A DNA stretch of 64,000 nt from an uncultured Eubacteriales bacterium. GTDB taxonomy: Bacteria > Bacillota > Clostridia > Oscillospirales > Acutalibacteraceae. The translations under genes and the position numbers were made by a program. The notes under the pieces are model-generated. The model ran no database searches. It worked only from the letters and a program-made list of their open reading frames with translations, and was not told where the DNA came from. The stretch's first letter is position 1; the number at the start of each line of letters is the position of its first letter. The DNA is taken from assembly GCA_934436505.1 (NCBI GenBank), contig CAKSAP010000002.1, positions 394,577 through 458,576 on the forward strand, written 5' to 3'. Shown in pieces: positions 49,729-59,057 of the stretch.

Positions 49729-52700
49729 ATGTTAAAGAACAAAAGAAAATTCATTTCGGCGTTGTTGGCAATTGTAATGATTATTGCTACACTAAATTGT
49801 TCTGTTTTTTCTGTTGCTGCAGTTGGGATGGATATTGATAATGAAGATATGTCAAATAACGTCAGTCCTTTTTCAGCAGAACAAATTCTTGATGCGCTTA
49901 ACAATGCTGAAATAATTGACACAAGCGAAGATAGTGAATTTGTTTTGGCAAACTCTTCTGTAGATGTTAATGACGATTATTATCATAATGAATTGTACGC
50001 TGAAATGAGCGAAGAAACCAATAGTGATATTAATGAAAATGGCAGAGCAGCCATAGGTGATCCTATGGTTTATTATACTCAAAAATGGCTGAATCAAGAA
50101 TATGGAAATGTTTCCGGATTTGTAAAAGTGACTGAAAACGGCAAAACCGGTTGGAATACTATTCACGGACTAATTATGGCATTACAACATGAACTGGGAA
50201 TAACATCTATTACTACTAATTTTGGACCGACAACACGAAAATTATATTCTGAAAATATATTAAAAAGGCAAGATGGTAGAACAAGTAATATGTATGCTAT
50301 TTTACAGTGTGCATTGTGGTGTAAAGGATATAATCCTGGTTATAATTTTTCTTATAACGAGACAACAGGAATTGTTTCGATAAATAAGGTCTTTGATGCT
50401 GATGTTGAGAAAGCAGTAAAGCAACTGCAAAAAGATGCAAATCTTAAAAATCAGGATGGCGTAGTATCTTTAAATATGATGATGGCGCTTCTCTCAATGG
50501 ATAGTTTTAAGCTCTTGCCTTCATCATATGGAAGTGATGAGAGTATACGTGGATTTCAACAATGGCTGAACAACAACTATGAGGCATATACTGGTATAAC
50601 CCCTTGCGATGGAGTATATGGAAGAAATACTAATAAAGCATTAATATATGCGTTGCAAGCTGAAGAAGGAATGCCAATAGGAACTGCAAATGGTAATTTT
50701 GGAAATGCTACGCGACTTTGCTGCCCAACGCTTCCCTATACAACAAGTGCGGATTCGGCGAGGATTTATCCCGGAACAAGTGATTGTGCGTATTATTCTA
50801 ATTCAAATATAACAAATTTTACAAAATTATTACAATTTGCATTGTACGTAAATGGCTTTGGCAATGGCAATTTTAACGGCATATATGACAATGCGACAAA
50901 AGTAAATATTCGTAATTTTCAGGAGCATCATGCAATTAATGTGTCGGGAATTGCAGATATAGGCACATGGCTCTCATTATTTATAAGCTGTGGCGATCGT
51001 AATCGCGCAGCAATTGCAGCAGATTGTGCTACGATTTTAACAAAACCTAAAGCCGATGCTTTATATGCAAATGGATATCGCTATATAGGAAGATACTTAA
51101 CTGGAACATATAACGGAGGAATTAGTAAAGCTTTAACACGAACAGAAGCTGAGATAATTCTACAGGCTGGTTTGCACTTCTTTCCGATTTATCAAACATC
51201 CGCTCGACAAGTTTCATATTTTACTTTAGAACAAGGTAAGCATGATGCAAATGCCGCAATAAATGCAGCAAAAGCTTTGGGATTACCGCAAGATACAATT
51301 ATTTATTTTGCAGTTGACTATGATGCTATTGACGCGCAAATAACTTCAAATATTATTCCTTATTTTGAAGCTATTTCCAAAGAGATGTCTTGCAGTATAT
51401 ATAAAACGGGTGTATACGGAGCTCGAAATGTATGTTCTCGTATTTCAGAAAAAGGCTATGCTTGTAGTAGTTTTGTGGGGGATATGTCTACTGGATTTAG
51501 TGGAAATCTCGGATATAAAATTCCAAGCAACTGGGCTTTTGATCAATTTGCTGATAAAGATGCATCTGGAAATTACTTATCTATCCAAAGTGAAGATGGA
51601 GCGTTTGCAATTGATAAAGATGGTTTTTCAGGAAGGGATCAGGGTGTCTCAAGGCTGGATGACCTTAATAATAATTCAAATATAAGTATTTCCGAGCTTG
51701 GAAAACAGCAAACCGAAACAATGTATGGACCTACAGTAAATATATTCGGAAATGAGGTACCGTTGTTTCAGACGAATTTATCATTCAACTCAAAATTTGC
51801 AAATATTGAAACAAATTACAATTCTAAAACTGGCTTATTAGAAGTCCTTATGGGTGTAAATGTTTTCGGAAAAGAAGTTAACAACTTTGGCGCTAGAGAA
51901 AAAGCAGAAAAATATAAAGAAGCGTATAAGAAGACACAAACTATTGTTAGAAATATAGGCAAAAATGAACAAGTGTTTAATAGTGCAATAAAAGACTTTA
52001 AGGGTAGCTTATACGACAGAAAAACACAAGTGGGCTTCGACTATAAATCATATGTTATCGGATACATGTCTATCAATGATAAAGGTGAAGTAGTAGAAAG
52101 CGGGGGTGCTTATTTGGGTGAAACTACAGATAGTATCGCTTATCAGATTGTGCCGACTGTATATGCAAAATTTCAAATTGAAGGCTCTCTTCGCGGCGGC
52201 TTTTCATTGTGTTTTGAAAATGGAGAAATAAGCCCAAATGGCAATTTGGAATTTGCAGTAAAACCGAGCATTGGCATAGAAGAAAACCTTTATATAGCAA
52301 ATGCGTATGCGGGGTTAAGCGGTGAGCTGAGTTGTAGTGCCAAAATTCCTTTTATTTCTTTTGAAGATGATTTTGAAGCGTATCTTAATGCTTCTGCTTT
52401 CTTTGAATGGAACGCATTAGCGTGGGGTGCGAGATATGATTGGAAATTTATTGAACAACGATTGTATCCGACCTCAAATAATGCTACCGCCTTAAGTATT
52501 TCACAAAACGATCTTCAATTCATTAAACCTATAGAGAATATAGAAACAACAAATGATAGATCGGTTGCCAATTCCGATGTATTTAAAGAGAATCTGCAAA
52601 TTTATGCTGAACCAAGTATAATAAATCTTGGCAACGGAAAAATGTTCATGGTTTATATCGACGATAGTATTGAACGATCAGATGAAAATCGTTTTATTCT

Positions 52701-55035
52701 TATGTATAGCATATATGATGGCACTACTTGGAGTGTTCCGCAGCCAATTTTTGATGATGGTACTGCAGATTTTGAACCTGTAATATGTGCTGATGGAAAT
52801 GGAGGAGCGCATATTGTCTGGCAGAATGCAAATAGCGTATTTGGAACGGATATCACCTTAGATCAGATGTCTGCAAATACAGAACTTTACTATACTCATT
52901 GGAATGGTTCTGCCTTTGTCGATACAACAGCGATAACATCCAATAACAATGTATACGAAATGTCGCAAAGAATTGCATCAGACGGTAACAAGATTTCCGT
53001 CATTTGGCAAGAGAATTCTTCAAATAGTTCTTTTGTAGTCGCAGGAGATAATTCAATTTACCGTAAGCAGTGTATAGATGGAGTATGGCAACAAACAGAG
53101 AGCTTAGTATCCGGCTTATCAATAATAAACAGTATGGATACTTCATATATTGATGGAGAAAACTTCGTTATCTATTCGGCAAAAACGAACAAAGATAGCT
53201 CGGCAATAGATGCTTTTGAATTATTTCGCGTAACAAACAACGAGATTATAAGGTTGACCAATGACGATACTCCTGATTATTCGGTAAATTTTGTTGATGG
53301 AAAATTATACTGGATCAGTGGTGATTCTATAATGCTGGCAAAAAACGGCAATGTGGATAACAAGCAAATTGTAAAAACTCTTAATAGTACCGTTTCAAAA
53401 ATTATAGTCGCTAGAGACACAAATAATAATGAATGTATTGTCTGGGAAACTGAAGATGAAAACGGGATGACTTTTTATGGAATTAATTATAATTCTGTAT
53501 CAGATAGTTTTGGCAATGTTTACCCATTGACTACGGATAATGGTGTTGTGCGCGGATGGGATGTATGCTTCAATCCAAGCGGTAATATTGAATTGGCTTT
53601 TTGCTATGCAGACTACACCGAAGGCAATCAATATGGAAATTTATGTTTAATTCAAAAACAAGCAGAGGAGTATTATGATATTTATGTATCTCCTAACGCC
53701 ACATATAATGGCTCTGTTTTACCCAATAATACTATAACTATATCAACGCAAATTTGCAACACAGGATCAAAGGTAATCGAGGGATTTAATGTTGAACTAA
53801 TAAATGAAAGCGGAGAAATGCTACAATCAACTATGATCAATAAAGAAGTTGGAATAGGAAAGAATTCTGATATAGAAGTCCCCTTTACTTTACCGGAATC
53901 AATTAGTAAAACGGAATATAGACTTGTAGTTACTCCTTTGAATGCCGTAAGCAGTACATTTGCGGATAATATATCAAACTTTACAATTGGATTGCCTGAT
54001 GTTTCTGTCGTAAATGTTGAGGAGATCAGAGACGAGAATTTACGTCAAATTAAAGTTACTGTAAAAAATGAAGGATATTTCCCTGTGTCATCAACTGTAC
54101 TTGAGGTTCATGCAGATAAATACGACGGAGAAGTTATCGGAACCAATACCATTACGACTATACAGCCGAATGAAGAACTTGATTTTATGTTTACGCTAAG
54201 CAATTCTTATTCAGAGCCATCGGCATCCGATAAACCAAAGCTAATCTATGTAACTTTAAAAACTGATGATATAGAAAATGATTATGCGAATAATACATTT
54301 GAATATTATGTGTACCCAGATTATTTTGTAGATGTTATTGCAGGAACAATAGGAGGATATGTAGCAGGTAGCGGAATTTTCCCAAAAGACTCCATTGCAA
54401 AAATAACCGCTGTTCCGAGTGATGGTTATGCATTCCAGGGTTGGTATGAGAATGGAATAAGAATTTTTGGGGCGGAATCTATATATTTGTTTTCTGTGCT
54501 GAAAAACTCCTCGTTAGAAGCGAGATTTATAAAGCTCAACGATTGCGATATGGTTACAGTCTCAAATAAAAATGTTATTGTTGATAAAGAAAACAAATAT
54601 CTATGGGGCATGCCTTCGGGAGGAAAAGTTGAAGATTATTTTGTGGCAACGGACGGTGGTTCTATTGTCCAGGTTGAGAATGATTCAAATGCTATAATTA
54701 ATGCTACGGGCGCACAAGCTAAAATATTCTCAAAAGATGGCGTTCTGATTGACGTATATACTGTTATAATACCTGGAGATGTTAATGGGGACAGTGTGAT
54801 TGATGCGTTTGATGTGTTTTATATAGACAGACATATAAATACCGCAAACAAATTAAGCGGTGCATATTTAGCTGCTGCCGACATAAACAGAGACGGTGTT
54901 GTTGATGAATCTGACTATAAGCTTTGCAATAATTTGGCATTTGGCATTTTAAACAGTAGCCTTTATGCGCAGAATGAAATAAGAGAACAAATACGAATGC
55001 TATATCATAATGAAATTGAAACGGTTAAAGTATAA
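49729..55035 (+). CDS. Secreted multidomain protein: glycoside-hydrolase-like (DUF1906) with dockerin
   Basis: This 1768-residue exported protein has a signal peptide (about 1-31). Peptidoglycan-binding-like repeats (about 85-415) are followed by a DUF1906/Rv2525c-like glycoside-hydrolase-like domain (about 425-640; IGRYLTGTYNGG, FAVDYDA, FDQFADKD). A beta-rich propeller-like region lies at about 960-1310 (VWQNANS, VIWQENS) and CARDB-like beta domains at about 1315-1535. Next come a bacterial repeat (about 1537-1602, GYAFQGWYENG) and a dockerin with two calcium loops, GDVNGDSVIDAFD and ADINRDGVVDESD (about 1680-1745). Dockerins bind cohesins and suggest a cellulosome-type host. It probably acts on or binds cell walls. 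Confidence 0.85.
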   Translation: MLKNKRKFISALLAIVMIIATLNCSVFSVAAVGMDIDNEDMSNNVSPFSAEQILDALNNAEIIDTSEDSEFVLANSSVDVNDDYYHNELYAEMSEETNSDINENGRAAIGDPMVYYTQKWLNQEYGNVSGFVKVTENGKTGWNTIHGLIMALQHELGITSITTNFGPTTRKLYSENILKRQDGRTSNMYAILQCALWCKGYNPGYNFSYNETTGIVSINKVFDADVEKAVKQLQKDANLKNQDGVVSLNMMMALLSMDSFKLLPSSYGSDESIRGFQQWLNNNYEAYTGITPCDGVYGRNTNKALIYALQAEEGMPIGTANGNFGNATRLCCPTLPYTTSADSARIYPGTSDCAYYSNSNITNFTKLLQFALYVNGFGNGNFNGIYDNATKVNIRNFQEHHAINVSGIADIGTWLSLFISCGDRNRAAIAADCATILTKPKADALYANGYRYIGRYLTGTYNGGISKALTRTEAEIILQAGLHFFPIYQTSARQVSYFTLEQGKHDANAAINAAKALGLPQDTIIYFAVDYDAIDAQITSNIIPYFEAISKEMSCSIYKTGVYGARNVCSRISEKGYACSSFVGDMSTGFSGNLGYKIPSNWAFDQFADKDASGNYLSIQSEDGAFAIDKDGFSGRDQGVSRLDDLNNNSNISISELGKQQTETMYGPTVNIFGNEVPLFQTNLSFNSKFANIETNYNSKTGLLEVLMGVNVFGKEVNNFGAREKAEKYKEAYKKTQTIVRNIGKNEQVFNSAIKDFKGSLYDRKTQVGFDYKSYVIGYMSINDKGEVVESGGAYLGETTDSIAYQIVPTVYAKFQIEGSLRGGFSLCFENGEISPNGNLEFAVKPSIGIEENLYIANAYAGLSGELSCSAKIPFISFEDDFEAYLNASAFFEWNALAWGARYDWKFIEQRLYPTSNNATALSISQNDLQFIKPIENIETTNDRSVANSDVFKENLQIYAEPSIINLGNGKMFMVYIDDSIERSDENRFILMYSIYDGTTWSVPQPIFDDGTADFEPVICADGNGGAHIVWQNANSVFGTDITLDQMSANTELYYTHWNGSAFVDTTAITSNNNVYEMSQRIASDGNKISVIWQENSSNSSFVVAGDNSIYRKQCIDGVWQQTESLVSGLSIINSMDTSYIDGENFVIYSAKTNKDSSAIDAFELFRVTNNEIIRLTNDDTPDYSVNFVDGKLYWISGDSIMLAKNGNVDNKQIVKTLNSTVSKIIVARDTNNNECIVWETEDENGMTFYGINYNSVSDSFGNVYPLTTDNGVVRGWDVCFNPSGNIELAFCYADYTEGNQYGNLCLIQKQAEEYYDIYVSPNATYNGSVLPNNTITISTQICNTGSKVIEGFNVELINESGEMLQSTMINKEVGIGKNSDIEVPFTLPESISKTEYRLVVTPLNAVSSTFADNISNFTIGLPDVSVVNVEEIRDENLRQIKVTVKNEGYFPVSSTVLEVHADKYDGEVIGTNTITTIQPNEELDFMFTLSNSYSEPSASDKPKLIYVTLKTDDIENDYANNTFEYYVYPDYFVDVIAGTIGGYVAGSGIFPKDSIAKITAVPSDGYAFQGWYENGIRIFGAESIYLFSVLKNSSLEARFIKLNDCDMVTVSNKNVIVDKENKYLWGMPSGGKVEDYFVATDGGSIVQVENDSNAIINATGAQAKIFSKDGVLIDVYTVIIPGDVNGDSVIDAFDVFYIDRHINTANKLSGAYLAAADINRDGVVDESDYKLCNNLAFGILNSSLYAQNEIREQIRMLYHNEIETVKV

Positions 55036-55131
55036 AGAACAAGTGATATATGCTCAAAGCAAATGACATATTCAGAACGATTACATTTTTATAATTTAAA
55101 AGTATAAAGAGCTTTGTAGGAGGTAATAAGT

Positions 55132-55560
55132 ATGACAAATCAAAATAGAGCCGTTTTTATGCTTGTATTTTTTATCGTGATGCAAATTTTAATTTTTTTA
55201 AGCAGAAAATTATTATGGGTATCGGTTTGTAAATCAGGCGGAACAACGCCACAAGGAGTTCGTGAAAAGGCTCCTGAGTTAATGAGAGAGTGTGCAAATA
55301 AAAGCAACTTACAGACTCATCTTAGGATTTGGATGAGAGAAAATGCACCCGATCCGAAATTATATGACAAATTAAATAATATATATTCATATTGTTTATT
55401 TCCGAATGTTGTTTTTCTTGTATTTTCCTTTGCAGGTATGAATTCTCCAAATGCTTTTCAAAAATTTTTATCTGTAGGATTAGTTATATCTCCGTTGATT
55501 GTAATCGGTGTATTGGCGGTCGGAATTTATTATAAAAATTATTTTGATAGAAAAGGTTAA
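55132..55560 (+). CDS. Small membrane protein (paralogue of the next)
   Basis: This 142-residue protein has an N-terminal helix (about 8-28), a cytoplasmic segment (about 30-85), then two helices (about 86-106 and 114-135). No family known. GTAGGAGG precedes ATG 55132. The next gene encodes a protein of the same layout, so they look like a duplicated pair. It lies after the dockerin protein in the AT-rich block. Confidence 0.68.
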   Translation: MTNQNRAVFMLVFFIVMQILIFLSRKLLWVSVCKSGGTTPQGVREKAPELMRECANKSNLQTHLRIWMRENAPDPKLYDKLNNIYSYCLFPNVVFLVFSFAGMNSPNAFQKFLSVGLVISPLIVIGVLAVGIYYKNYFDRKG

Positions 55561-55565
55561 ATTAT

Positions 55566-55964
55566 ATGACTTTTAATGAACCAGCTTTTATGTATTTATT
55601 TATATACATTCTGATAGAAGTATTTGTAGCTTTTCAAGCAGGATGGATGACCACAGAGTTGAAAATTCTTCTCGGTGATCATAATTTAAAAATATCCTCC
55701 ATGACAAGAGATGCGTTAAAGAACGAACATTCAATCAAACCTGTTTTTGAATATTTAAACAAAAACGCAAGAGACGAAAGAAAAGCAAAAAAGCTTTATG
55801 TGTTTTATTATATTTCGTTTGTGCCGGCACTTGTTGGGGTTTTATTATCAATAGTCGGACTTTTCACAACTGCACTTAACGATATACTTTCAAAATATTA
55901 TTTTATTTTATTTATTTTTATAATGGTTTTAGTCTTAAGTCCGGCATGTTATAGAAGAGATTAA
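55566..55964 (+). CDS. Small membrane protein (paralogue of the previous)
   Basis: This 132-residue protein has the same topology as the preceding product: N-terminal helix (about 8-28), polar middle (about 30-77) and two C-terminal helices (about 78-100 and 108-128). It starts five bases after the previous stop with no strong ribosome site (AAAGGTTAAATT), so translation is probably coupled. Function unknown. Confidence 0.65.
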   Translation: MTFNEPAFMYLFIYILIEVFVAFQAGWMTTELKILLGDHNLKISSMTRDALKNEHSIKPVFEYLNKNARDERKAKKLYVFYYISFVPALVGVLLSIVGLFTTALNDILSKYYFILFIFIMVLVLSPACYRRD

Positions 55965-56021
55965 AAACACTAACTGTGCATTTATCGCGTTAACACAATG
56001 AATGTTTAGCTTAAGATTTAA

Positions 56022-56660
56022 TTGTGCAACTGTTTAAAAATTCATAATTATAAGAAGTTAACCTTTTCCGATTTCTTTATCGGATTTTTCATGTTGGCTT
56101 TTTTCACTTTTTTAATCGTACCGATAAATGTTCAAAAACCAATAATAACATATTTTCCATTTTTTCTTGACATTGCATACATAATAGCAAGTGTTCTCAT
56201 TTATAAGTTTCTTGACGGTCAAAAAAGAACCTTTCTTTTTGACGGTGTAAGAAATGAATTTATAAGTATTATGTTCTGCTTGTTTGTTGCAGGATTTATG
56301 AAGCGTTATTTGTTGTTTTTCTTTTTAGAACTCATTTTGATTTTTTTATTCGGTGCAATAACTGTTGTTCTTGGATGTTCAAGTATTAAGAAAAAAGCTT
56401 TTTCTGAAGATAAGCTTAAAAAAGCAGGTAAAATTTCTGTTCCTATAATAATGGCTTTCTCAATAAGCGGTGTAATTGCAGGTCGCATTTTGTTTTCACT
56501 TATTGATGTTCAGAACGGATTTATGTTCGGAATGTTGATGATTGTCGGAATACTTCTCGGCGGCAATGGCGGTTATTTTTTGAAAGTTTATTTATTGACT
56601 TGCCAAGAAAAGAAAATAAGTAACAAATTTATTGATTACTTGAATGATGCGGATGAATAA
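56022..56660 (+). CDS. Polytopic membrane protein, start uncertain
   Basis: The frame encodes up to 212 residues with about six membrane helices. The only starts are a TTG at 56022 without a ribosome site or an internal ATG at residue 24. The upstream 57 bases look non-coding. It may use a weak start, be N-terminally truncated, or be decaying. No family recognised. It follows the paralogous small membrane proteins and may belong with them. Confidence 0.5.
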   Translation: MCNCLKIHNYKKLTFSDFFIGFFMLAFFTFLIVPINVQKPIITYFPFFLDIAYIIASVLIYKFLDGQKRTFLFDGVRNEFISIMFCLFVAGFMKRYLLFFFLELILIFLFGAITVVLGCSSIKKKAFSEDKLKKAGKISVPIIMAFSISGVIAGRILFSLIDVQNGFMFGMLMIVGILLGGNGGYFLKVYLLTCQEKKISNKFIDYLNDADE

Positions 56661-57150
56661 AAAAGGTAATTGAGGTTATGAAAAATATTAAACTTATATT
56701 GTGTAGTATTTATTACACGCACAAACCGATTGTTTCTCATTTCTGTTTGAGTCGAGAAGCATTTGTCGAATGTCGCACCTCATATTCACATTAAAGCATT
56801 AAATGAAATTAAAATTTGTGATGCATATTGGTATATTTTCACAGTAACCAGCGTATAAATTCGGTGTATTTGTCAATAGATTTTCATTTTACAATATGCT
56901 ATATTTAAGGTAGTAAAATACAACACACTCTCAATTCTATTTATATTAGACAGCTAATTACAACGAATATTGCTATCAAACGCTGTAAATCGGATGTCAA
57001 GTGAGTTAATAATTTATATGTCATAGCGATATTTGCATTAGCAGGTATCGCTATTTGTTTACTTTTTAGGAAGGGGGTTATTCCAATGGTTCACAAAACA
57101 ACGTTAACTGGATTAAACACATCATAAAACATTAAGAAAGGGTGTACATA
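56661..57150 (+). other. Long AT-rich intergenic region
   Basis: About 490 bases without a convincing gene. A 38-codon ATG ORF (56678-56794) has a weak GAGG and looks spurious. A 13-codon ORF (57086-57127) has a strong AGGAAGGGGG and might be a leader peptide before the secreted protein gene. A terminator-like hairpin lies at 57023-57066. Confidence 0.5.
57023..57066 (+). terminator. Hairpin with T-rich tail
   Basis: ATAGCGATA (57023-57031) pairs with TATCGCTAT (57046-57054) around a 14-base loop, followed by TTGTTTACTTTTT. Confidence 0.7.
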
Positions 57151-57651
57151 ATGAAACGAAAAATATTAGCAATTATACTTGCCACGGTCATGTTGTTTTC
57201 TATCTCGACCATTGCTTTCGCTGCCGATACATCGGTTAATTCAACGGATTGTTTATATGACTCCTTAGCAAGTGCACGAGGAAATAATCCTCCCGCTTAC
57301 AATACAACGCATTCAATGCCTTATCATTGTAAAGCTGATATTTCTCAATACGTTTATACAAATTACTGCGTTGTCTTATCCGGAACTTCTCTTCGTATTC
57401 TATTTGATGGAGATGTCAACAGTGATACTCCCGGAACCTGTAAAGTACAAGTATTTGTTTATAATGCAGGTACAGGACAACAAGTCGCTCAACGTACAAC
57501 CTCTAAATCATCATCCTTTAATGAAGATTGGAAGATTACAGGATTACTTAAGAATAATCACTATTATGTAAAAGTCGTTTTAGTGGATAAAACAAATACA
57601 TCGTCTCATCCTGTGCGAGTTACTTTTAATATGAACCTCAAAAATGCATAA
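57151..57651 (+). CDS. Secreted protein of unknown function
   Basis: This 166-residue protein has a classical signal peptide (MKRKILAIILATVMLFSIST, cleavage near IAFAADT at about 26). The mature domain is a small beta-rich protein with two Cys pairs and no recognised family. ATG 57151 is preferred over GTG 57142, which overlaps the ribosome site AGAAAGGGTG. It lies alone between two hairpins in the AT-rich block. It could be a small surface binding protein or effector; no evidence decides. Confidence 0.7.
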   Translation: MKRKILAIILATVMLFSISTIAFAADTSVNSTDCLYDSLASARGNNPPAYNTTHSMPYHCKADISQYVYTNYCVVLSGTSLRILFDGDVNSDTPGTCKVQVFVYNAGTGQQVAQRTTSKSSSFNEDWKITGLLKNNHYYVKVVLVDKTNTSSHPVRVTFNMNLKNA

Positions 57652-57659
57652 ATAATTTA

Positions 57660-57690
57660 TAGCCTCTATTCGAAAGAATAGAGGCTTAGT
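57660..57690 (+). terminator. Hairpin after secreted protein gene
   Basis: A perfect stem, AGCCTCTATTC with GAATAGAGGCT, with a GAAA loop. The tail is only weakly T-rich, so termination may be partial or factor-dependent. Confidence 0.7.
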
Positions 57691-57702
57691 ATATTGTCGG
57701 TA

Positions 57703-57731
57703 TTTACAAAAAAAAACACGTATGATATACT
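57703..57731 (+). promoter_or_regulatory. Sigma-A-type promoter for VanZ-like gene
   Basis: TTTACA (57703-57708), 17 bases, TATACT (57726-57731). It is 33 bases before ATG 57765 and differs clearly from the element-wide motif. Confidence 0.65.
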
Positions 57732-57764
57732 TAATATATAACTTTGTAAAAAGGATTTGTAAGA

Positions 57765-58919
57765 ATGCCTTATTTGAATATTTCTTTGGGATCGGTCAAT
57801 ATTATTGTTTTACTAATTACTGTAGGTGCTTCCTTATTAAACCTCTTATATGTGCTTAAAAATAATCGTAAGCTATGGTTTGTAACAATCCTTTTTAACT
57901 TATATATTATAGCTCTCATGGTGATAACGACTTCGGATAATCCGAATCCGTCGGGCGCAATACCTCCTGTGCATGAACGATTGGATTTGGTGCCGTTTTT
58001 AGATATTGCAAATGCATTCAAATACAATATTTCTAACGTATATCTGCAATTTTTTCTTAATATAGTTATGTTCATTCCGATGGGATTATTACTCCCTATT
58101 ATTTACGAAAAAAGCCGTTCTTATGGCAAAATTGCTCTTATTTCATTTTGTGTCACATTAACGATTGAATTGATACAGTTACTGTGGCCTCATTCCAACA
58201 GAATATTTGATGTTGACGACCTGATCTGTAATACTGCAGGAGCGCTTATAGGATATTCAATTTGGAAACTTATAATTATATTAAGACTTAGAGAGAATAA
58301 AAAATCATTTCGTTTTATTGTTCCCGTTGCTGTATGTGTTCTTTTTGTTATGTTTTCCGTTAGACCGTTTATCGTTTTAGATTATGACATGACGATGAAC
58401 GATGCACCGAGATCGGTCCCGATGAAAACGCTTCTTTCAAAAGACATGCAATATGATGATATTAAGGACCTCCCCGTTTACTCAATCGCTGAAAATGTTG
58501 ATGTTGAGAAAGAGAATTATTTTTCCGAGACTGTAGGCGAAAACAATTGCTATGATGTTCAGAAAATCATTGCTTCAGATACATCGTATATTAAACGCGA
58601 TAACAGAAATGTTGAAATCATTCCAATTGAAAAGGCGATTGAACGCGTAAATATGGGGATCGTTATATCTGCATATAACAAGTCGTACACATCGACGCCT
58701 CAAGAAGTTTATGTAAAAAACGCCAAATTATATTATATGCCAAACAAAGCGCAAACTAAACTGCTTCCTGTGTGGTGTTTAACGGGAAAAATAAATAAAT
58801 ATGACATTGGCTACTTTTGGGTTGAGAATGACGGTGAAATGATGTGGCTGAAAGAAGGCGATGATTATCTGCTGACAGATGAACTACTTGAATCTTTTAT
58901 TATAGTTCCGGCGTTTTAA
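57765..58919 (+). CDS. VanZ-like membrane protein
   Basis: This 384-residue protein has an N-terminal VanZ-like domain of about five to six helices (about 5-185). Diagnostic phrases are NIVMFIPMGLLLP (about 101-113) and FDVDDLICNTAGALIGY (about 148-164). The C-terminal half (about 205-384) is an extracytoplasmic soluble domain not usual for short VanZ proteins. VanZ-family proteins can give low-level glycopeptide resistance, but many have other roles, so resistance is not claimed. AAAAAGGAT lies upstream. A normal promoter precedes it, which supports its cargo status. Confidence 0.85.
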   Translation: MPYLNISLGSVNIIVLLITVGASLLNLLYVLKNNRKLWFVTILFNLYIIALMVITTSDNPNPSGAIPPVHERLDLVPFLDIANAFKYNISNVYLQFFLNIVMFIPMGLLLPIIYEKSRSYGKIALISFCVTLTIELIQLLWPHSNRIFDVDDLICNTAGALIGYSIWKLIIILRLRENKKSFRFIVPVAVCVLFVMFSVRPFIVLDYDMTMNDAPRSVPMKTLLSKDMQYDDIKDLPVYSIAENVDVEKENYFSETVGENNCYDVQKIIASDTSYIKRDNRNVEIIPIEKAIERVNMGIVISAYNKSYTSTPQEVYVKNAKLYYMPNKAQTKLLPVWCLTGKINKYDIGYFWVENDGEMMWLKEGDDYLLTDELLESFIIVPAF

Positions 58920-59016
58920 ATCAACTATGGTTTGTAGCTATATGCTTTCATGTGAAACCCAATAAAAGCATAATCTATTATTTATCATACATTTTAATTA
59001 TCATAAATACGTAGAA

Positions 59017-59057
59017 AAGACGAAAGGCACTCTGATTATAAGAGTGCCTTTCGTCTT
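59017..59057. terminator. Perfect 17-bp inverted repeat, bidirectional terminator
   Basis: AAGACGAAAGGCACTCT pairs exactly with AGAGTGCCTTTCGTCTT around GATTATA. It terminates the minus-strand RNase HI gene, whose last codons overlap it, and perhaps the VanZ-like unit. Confidence 0.88.

Noticed and set aside
57086..57127. 13-codon ORF with strong ribosome site as a bacteriocin or peptide pheromone
   Set aside because: Too short with no signal or processing motif and no export or immunity genes next to it; noted only as a possible leader peptide.
57765..58919. Glycopeptide resistance gene
   Set aside because: Only a VanZ-like domain is seen, with none of vanHAX or vanRS. Many VanZ-family proteins have no proven resistance role.
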